A DNA stretch of 13,777 bases from Hemicentrotus pulcherrimus (taxonomy: Eukaryota; Echinodermata; Echinoidea; Camarodonta; Strongylocentrotidae): assembly GCA_003118195.1 (NCBI GenBank), contig BEXV01000612.1:125803-139579 (forward strand), written 5' to 3'. Of the stretch, positions 10,152-13,777 are shown in pieces (the stretch's first letter is position 1; every line of letters begins with the position of its first letter). The notes beneath the pieces were generated by a model. It did not search any database, was not told the origin of the DNA, and was given only the letters and a program-made list of their open reading frames with translations. The position numbers and the translations under genes were made by a program.

Positions 10152-10355
10152 TTAGTCTGTGTAATGATCGATATGTAGGCCCAGGAATATGTGGTTTTTC
10201 ATAGAGCGATAACGAAGGGAGGACACCTGGTTGATTTGGGATAAGGACGGATGGTGCTTTCGGGGACAGGAAAATAGATCATGTAAACTTGGTAAAAATC
10301 TATACACAACAACACCTTATAACTTACATTCTGATTTACAAACAAACGACATATA

Positions 10356-10489
10356 CAGAGAGAAAAGAGAGAAAAGTGTGTGAGAGAGAGAGAGAGGGGG
10401 AGGGAAAGAGAGAAAGAGACACAGAGAGAAATAGGGAAGAGAGAGAGAGAAAGAAAGAGAGAGAGAGGAAGAAAGAGAGAGAGAGAGAA
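10356..10489. repeat. Long imperfect GA/GAAA purine tract
   Basis: About 134 bases almost entirely of GA, GAAA and GGGA units on the plus strand, broken by a few GTGTGT and CACA steps. Five overlapping open frames cross it on both strands (Arg/Glu/Lys-rich on plus, Ser/Leu-rich on minus). All are translations of the repeat and none is a gene. Confidence 0.95.
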
Positions 10490-11522
10490 TATGAAAGTGA
10501 TCCAATAGTCCAATTCAAAACCTTTGATTTATGTTGTCGAATAAAAATATATGTTATGGGCAAAGTTAAAAGGCCGGCAAACCCTATCCCTTATTGGAAC
10601 ATTTTAAAATCGAGGTCAAACTAGATTCCCGGGGTACCCTAAATCATGGGATTCGTTGTTTTGGGTTACACCCCCAAAAAGCAAAAGAATAAACAAAAGA
10701 CCATGCCTCCTCATTATTTTGTCCCCCCCTTCTCCTATTTTGTTTAGGGGAGGAGAGGGAGGGAGACGAAGAGGTGTCCCCGCTCCCCGTGGATCCACCT
10801 GTGGGTAATGTGTAGGATGTCGTTGAGCTTATAGCAGACGACATTCACATCTTCATTAGATGATACACGTAAAATGGCGCATTTGGGGAATAGCGCCATT
10901 TCTCAGCCATGTGTGTCTCCACGTAACAATGCACCCATAATCAATGCAGAAAGGTTGAACAAACTTAGGGAACTTTCCTTATCATACCAACACTACTCGC
11001 CTCTTTTATAAATCTCAGTTATGAATATGTATTTAGGTTCACATATCTAGGTTTTCGTATACTGTGGTGATACGGATCAAACGGGTCAAAGATGAGAACA
11101 GATAAACTACAACACTTTTTAAAAGTTATCATGATGCATATCTGTTTCAAATTGTACAGCAACATGGCATCATAACCTTCACGTGGCCTTATTTTTTAAA
11201 GAATTGTGTAACCACAAGTATTATGATACCCTGTACGTCATAAACACTCAGAAAAGAAACGGGGATATGTATCTGGACATTATTTTGTCTTGGTAATGAG
11301 ATACTAAGAGTTTTGATGTGAGAAAGTGGTTATCTTATACACCCTGTATGTACTCGAAAATGTCTTGAAATTTTTAAACAACATAACACTTGAAGATTCC
11401 GATAAGGGCTGACTGCGACGTCACAATGATACGAATAGCAATGCTGTTTGTTTTGAATATCAGCATGTACATATAGCAAAGCAATTAAAATTGAGATAAA
11501 TCAAGTAAAAATAGGTGTTTGG
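10490..11522. other. Gene-less stretch
   Basis: No supported exon. A C/G-biased block at 10720-10800 (C-run, then GGGGAGGAGAGGGAGGGAG) is open on the minus strand in two frames that are Ser/Thr/Gly-rich and driven by composition. Several short inverted repeats are present: TTTTGGG/CCCAAAA near 10659-10679, ATGTCGT/ACGACAT at 10817-10844, and the stem at 10872-10901. The remainder is AT-rich and featureless. Confidence 0.5.
10872..10901. repeat. Perfect 9-bp stem-loop
   Basis: AAATGGCGC (10872-10880) and GCGCCATTT (10893-10901) are exact reverse complements around a 12-base loop. Read from the sequence. No function can be assigned. Confidence 0.5.
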
Positions 11523-11759
11523 TTGCTTTATGTAAGCATCAGTGAAACATCAGTTAAGGAAACACTCGGCTCGAATGGCACCTTCCAATGTCCTAGAAAC
11601 AAACCATCGCTGCATTGGATTGCAGATACCGTATGTCAAAACAGAATCCGATCGCTAGATTCCATTAAGAATGCCAGGCAAATCCAATTAGGGTATTGGA
11701 TGAACTTAGTGACTAATTCGGGGTGGTGGTGGGTAAACTGGGGAAGTGGTTACCTGTAA
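11523..11759 (+). CDS. Unidentified open segment, weakly Ig/lectin-like
   Basis: Open in one frame to TAA at 11757-11759, with codon use less AT-driven than the surroundings. Possible acceptors are the AGs at 11541-11542 and 11552-11553. Possible donors are GTATGT at 11631, on a codon boundary, and GTAAAC further on. Residues GSNGTFQC, then SLHWI, resemble the B-strand cysteine and C-strand tryptophan of an immunoglobulin fold. The tail (YWMNL, then GWWWVNWGSG) looks more like the WxGL/NW region of a C-type lectin domain. No complete domain is present, and neither resemblance is strong. It may be a partial exon, a pseudogene or chance. Confidence 0.2.
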   Translation: MLYVSISETSVKETLGSNGTFQCPRNKPSLHWIADTVCQNRIRSLDSIKNARQIQLGYWMNLVTNSGWWWVNWGSGYL

Positions 11760-12080
11760 TAAGGTGTGGTGTTACACTCCCCTGTGCTGATGCCTAAAAC
11801 TCTTAGCCCACAGGCCTGCTGTGTGTGTGTCAACTATCAGAGTTCAGATGAGGACACACCGAATCGAGGGTAGCGCGGCAATATCACTCAATTTAATCGG
11901 CGCAACTCTATCGCGATGGAGATATAGCAACACAGAAAAGGAAAAGGGAGAAGAGACTTTGAACCGGAACTGATAGTGCATTGCATTACATGACAGCGCG
12001 AGGTACTCTTGGAGTCTCGGATGCGGCAATGATATGCGTCGTTCGTTGCTGCTTCGCCTAAAATTTACTCTTGTCACTGA

Positions 12081-12248
12081 ATTTCATCAATATTGTCAGG
12101 CAAAAGAAGGGTTTATTTTCTAAGAAGTATTCAAGAGGCGCTTCTCGGGAGGCCTAGTTATCACTACTTGAGTTTAAAACTCATTGATCTTGCATGCACG
12201 GAAATGCAAAGGCATGTTTATTTTTTTTCTCTGAATTTATCCAACTGA
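12081..12248 (+). mobile_element. Fragment resembling Ty3/Gypsy retrotransposon pol
   Basis: A frame of 55 codons is open between TGA at 12078 and TGA at 12246 and has no useful start codon. It reads RRVYFLRSIQEALLGRP followed by a Leu-rich segment. In Ty3/Gypsy pol polyproteins of the K02A2.6 type, a segment of the form Y-V-x-x-L-x-x-x-LLGRP-A-I-x-x-L-x-L lies between the aspartic protease and the reverse transcriptase, and this matches its spacing. Neither protease nor reverse transcriptase is found in the flanks, so only an isolated, decayed scrap is present. The match rests on a short motif. A coincidental frame is the alternative. Confidence 0.35.
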
Positions 12249-12384
12249 CATTTAATGATTGTATGACCCATTTTATCTATAGAATATTTTGACCTATAAA
12301 CCAAACAAGGTCTATATTTACCATCTATTGAAATAGTTATTTCATTTAAAGTATGATTATCCATCGGTAACTCCTTCGGTAACT
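12218..12384 (-). CDS. Possible minus-strand terminal exon, unidentified
   Basis: On the minus strand a pyrimidine-rich acceptor (TTTCAATTCCTACTCGTAG, AG opposite 12385-12386) precedes an open segment of about 55 codons ending in TAA at 12218. The frame is also open upstream to an ATG at 12409. The amino acids look protein-like: ITISIDGKYRPCLVYRSKYS, then GHTIIKCQLDKF, with alternating hydrophobic residues and two cysteines as in a beta-sandwich. The splice phase would be 1, common among extracellular domain exons. An AATAAA overlaps the stop codon. No family is recognised, and the segment overlaps the plus-strand retroelement-like frame by about 30 bases. A short direct repeat (CGGTAACTC twice) lies near its start. 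Confidence 0.25.
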
Positions 12385-12910
12385 CTACGAGTAGGAATTG
12401 AAATGTCATGGTTGAAAGTCATAAAATACACTTCTTTTTTCCTCCAAATTTGTTTTTAGTTTCTTTCAAACTTCGAGGAGTTATGAGTGTAATCATATTT
12501 CTTTTATTTCAACAGAAGACATTTAGCTCATGTGTTGGCTTTTACCACTCTAACTTAAATATCAAACAAATATGGAAATAATAATAATGTTATACAGCAT
12601 GGGCAAGTATTGACTTTTCCACGTGTCCGATCAATATGTCGGATATTTTGTACATTTGAATTATAGAAAGAATAAAACTCATAATCGGCGGAGAAAAATG
12701 CAACATTTGGTACCAGCGTAAAAAAAAAACAACACAAACAAACACCGAATAATATTATGTGAATTTTCTGTTTTAAACGATGATGTTATCTATACTTAAT
12801 TACATAATTCATTTACGATTTTTATTTGTAATAGACAACATACTGTCACTAACAGAAGGAATAATATCTTAGCAAATAATTTTGAAATATAACCTCGCTC
12901 TCGTGCCAAG

Positions 12911-13081
12911 AGTGAGTACACTAGAGAGTACATTGAGACCCTTGAGGTCGTGGTAACAGCTGGTCGTGATGTAGACAGACTAGCTCTGGCGGCAGTCGGC
13001 AAATACTGTCCAATTTCGGGAAATTTGTGGAAATCAATCACAATTGAGACCTGCCCTGGACTGACATGTTTGCCACAATAG
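12911..13081 (+). CDS. C-terminal exon of an OsmC/Ohr-like thiol peroxidase
   Basis: Fifty-six codons, 12911 to TAG at 13079-13081. The frame has no ATG, so it is missed by start-anchored searches. Codon use is markedly less AT-biased than the flanks. OsmC/Ohr proteins reduce organic hydroperoxides with two cysteines: the first in a central helix, the second in a CPxS-type motif near the C-terminus, preceded by an acidic Leu/Ala-rich helix and followed by a strand. Here VVVTAGRDVDRLALAAV, then KYCPIS (Cys at exon residue 33), then LWKSITIET reproduces that order. The catalytic first half must lie in upstream exons I did not find. The start is inferred from the acceptor CCTCGCTCTCGTGCCAAG (AG at 12909-12910). 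Slightly later AGs are possible, and the frame is open back to 12893. The tail TCPGLTCLPQ with two extra cysteines is unusual for the family. The overlapping 96-codon minus frame (13086-12796) is taken as its shadow. Confidence 0.55.
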   Translation, partial: SEYTREYIETLEVVVTAGRDVDRLALAAVGKYCPISGNLWKSITIETCPGLTCLPQ

Positions 13082-13126
13082 GCCAATGTCCATTCAATCC
13101 TGTATCATCACGCTAATGCGTAATTC

Positions 13127-13132
13127 AATAAA
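13127..13132 (+). terminator. Polyadenylation signal
   Basis: A canonical AATAAA 45 bases after the TAG at 13079-13081. A CA step (13139-13140) and GU-rich GGTTGGAGTT follow within 10-25 bases, as expected around a cleavage site near 13140-13155. This supports 12911-13081 being a last exon with a very short 3' UTR. AATAAA is common in AT-rich DNA, so position rather than the word itself is the evidence. Confidence 0.5.
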
Positions 13133-13449
13133 ATGCCCATGCAGGTTGGAGTTATATAGAAGGATTTTATTCATTACATTCCAATTGCTTAATATTATCT
13201 GTTCTTTGATGTAGTGCTTCCTTGCTATTAAAATTTTTTAAAAAGAAGATAAAACATGTGGAATAGCACTTTTTTTACGGGAAATGCTATCAACAAACTA
13301 AACATTTACTTATACTCGAGAAGGTATCTCCGTGCAATTGCTGTTCGTACAGTGTACATACATATACTGATCTTTAGGTATTCACCTGTTTTTTTTTTTA
13401 ATTTTTAAGATTTTTTTTCTTCAAATCCCTTTCTTATTTTGACTTTAAG

Positions 13450-13565
13450 GAAGAAGACACAAATGAACTTGAACAATTAGACGTAAACAAAAATGGAAAT
13501 CCAGTCAAAGCCACGGACGTAAAAGAGTTGGTGCAATTAGTTCTCATCGTCATACAAAACTCCAG
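13450..13565 (+). CDS. Internal coding exon, protein not identified
   Basis: A 116-base exon bounded by a strong acceptor (long T-rich tract from about 13390, then TTTTGACTTTAAG) and a near-consensus donor CCAG|GTACGT at 13566. Two of three frames are closed early; the third is open throughout, giving 38 codons plus two bases (entry phase 0, exit phase 2). The residues start with an acidic EEDTNELEQL, then DVNKNGNPVKATDVKELVQL, then a hydrophobic VLIVIQNS. The segment DVKELVQLVLIVIQNS resembles helices of the GAIN domain, subdomain A, in adhesion GPCRs. DVNKNGNPVKATD also recalls a calcium loop of dockerin or EF-hand type, but with a one-residue insertion, so binding is doubtful. Neither assignment is firm. 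Neighbouring exons were not found upstream; others would lie beyond the window. Confidence 0.65.
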
Positions 13566-13777
13566 GTACGTCTCTACACGGTAACACATCTACGTGGTAA
13601 AGGGTAACAACTTTCTTGTAACCTTTTTAGTGTATCATAACATCCAGTTGTGACAGAAATTCATGTAGATTTGGTCATTCAAAAAGGAGAAACATAATAT
13701 TGGAGGAGAACATACACACATAATAACAGACGCATATATAAAGAGTGAAATTGGATATATACATATATAGAGAGAGA
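13566..13777 (+). other. Putative intron start with TA/GA tract at the window edge
   Basis: Sequence following the donor at 13566, with no further exon visible. From about 13732 it becomes an alternating TA-rich tract (ATATATAAAG, GGATATATACATATATAG) running into GAGAGAGA at the very end. This is a compound microsatellite that continues past the window. Confidence 0.6.

Noticed and set aside
10199..10624. Several overlapping 62-111 codon frames, Arg/Glu-rich on plus and Ser/Leu-rich on minus
   Set aside because: They are translations of the imperfect GA tract in different frames. Composition explains their openness.
10616..10844. Two minus frames rich in Ser, Thr, Gly and Pro
   Set aside because: They come from a C/G-biased block without splice support, and both frames look equally good, which suggests composition.
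11848..11973. Plus frame of 41 codons starting MRTHRIEG in a CpG-richer patch
   Set aside because: Too short and unidentified. A minus frame covers the same bases, and neither has a supporting motif or splice context.
12796..13086. Minus frame of 96 codons opposite the OsmC-like exon
   Set aside because: The plus strand has better codon pattern, a plausible acceptor, a stop followed by AATAAA and a family-like motif. The minus frame becomes low-complexity after its first half.
1..13777. Bacterial-type operon, CRISPR array or phage-defence system
   Set aside because: No long intronless genes, no regularly spaced repeats with unique spacers and no ribosome-binding-site pattern. The content is eukaryotic spacer with a few exons.

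Overview
This looks like an AT-rich nuclear DNA window from a multicellular animal. The long stretches without a convincing gene, short open segments flanked by polypyrimidine-AG acceptors and GT donors, AATAAA signals and many (GA)n/(CT)n tracts all point that way. The repeat style and one tRNA-derived-SINE-like stretch would suit a marine invertebrate such as an echinoderm, but nothing fixes the species. No bacterial gene organisation, no structured RNA gene and no CRISPR array was seen.

Layout. Positions 1-9900 are almost entirely intronic or intergenic. They hold purine microsatellites (592-623, 2081-2221, with a G-run able to form a quadruplex at 2193-2215), a small repeat family (2228-2390 and 3411-3464), a 141-bp imperfect palindrome resembling a MITE (2391-2531) with a second hairpin just behind it (2584-2622), a SINE-like stretch (about 3728-3790, minus), an AAT/TTC-rich tract (5529-5606), a CT tract (8350-8401) and a 37-base hairpin (9219-9255). 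From 9945 to 10151 lies a possible 3' exon or decayed element with a helix-turn-helix-like segment. A long GA tract (10356-10489) and another uninformative kilobase follow.

The right end (11500-13777) holds most of the gene-like signal. It has a weak Ig- or lectin-like open segment (11523-11759), a fragment carrying an ALLGRP-type motif known from Ty3/Gypsy pol proteins (12081-12248), a weak minus-strand exon candidate (12218-12384), and two plus-strand coding exons. The first (12911-13081) reads as the C-terminal part of an OsmC/Ohr-type thiol peroxidase, ending in a stop and followed 45 bases later by AATAAA. It is invisible to ATG-anchored ORF searches. The second (13450-13565) is an internal exon with a strong acceptor and a near-consensus donor, open in one frame only.

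The two exons may belong to two tandem genes, or the first may be an alternative last exon inside a gene that continues with the second. I did not find the upstream exons of either. No new multi-gene system is visible. The OsmC-like exon and the palindromic element deserve the closest second look.
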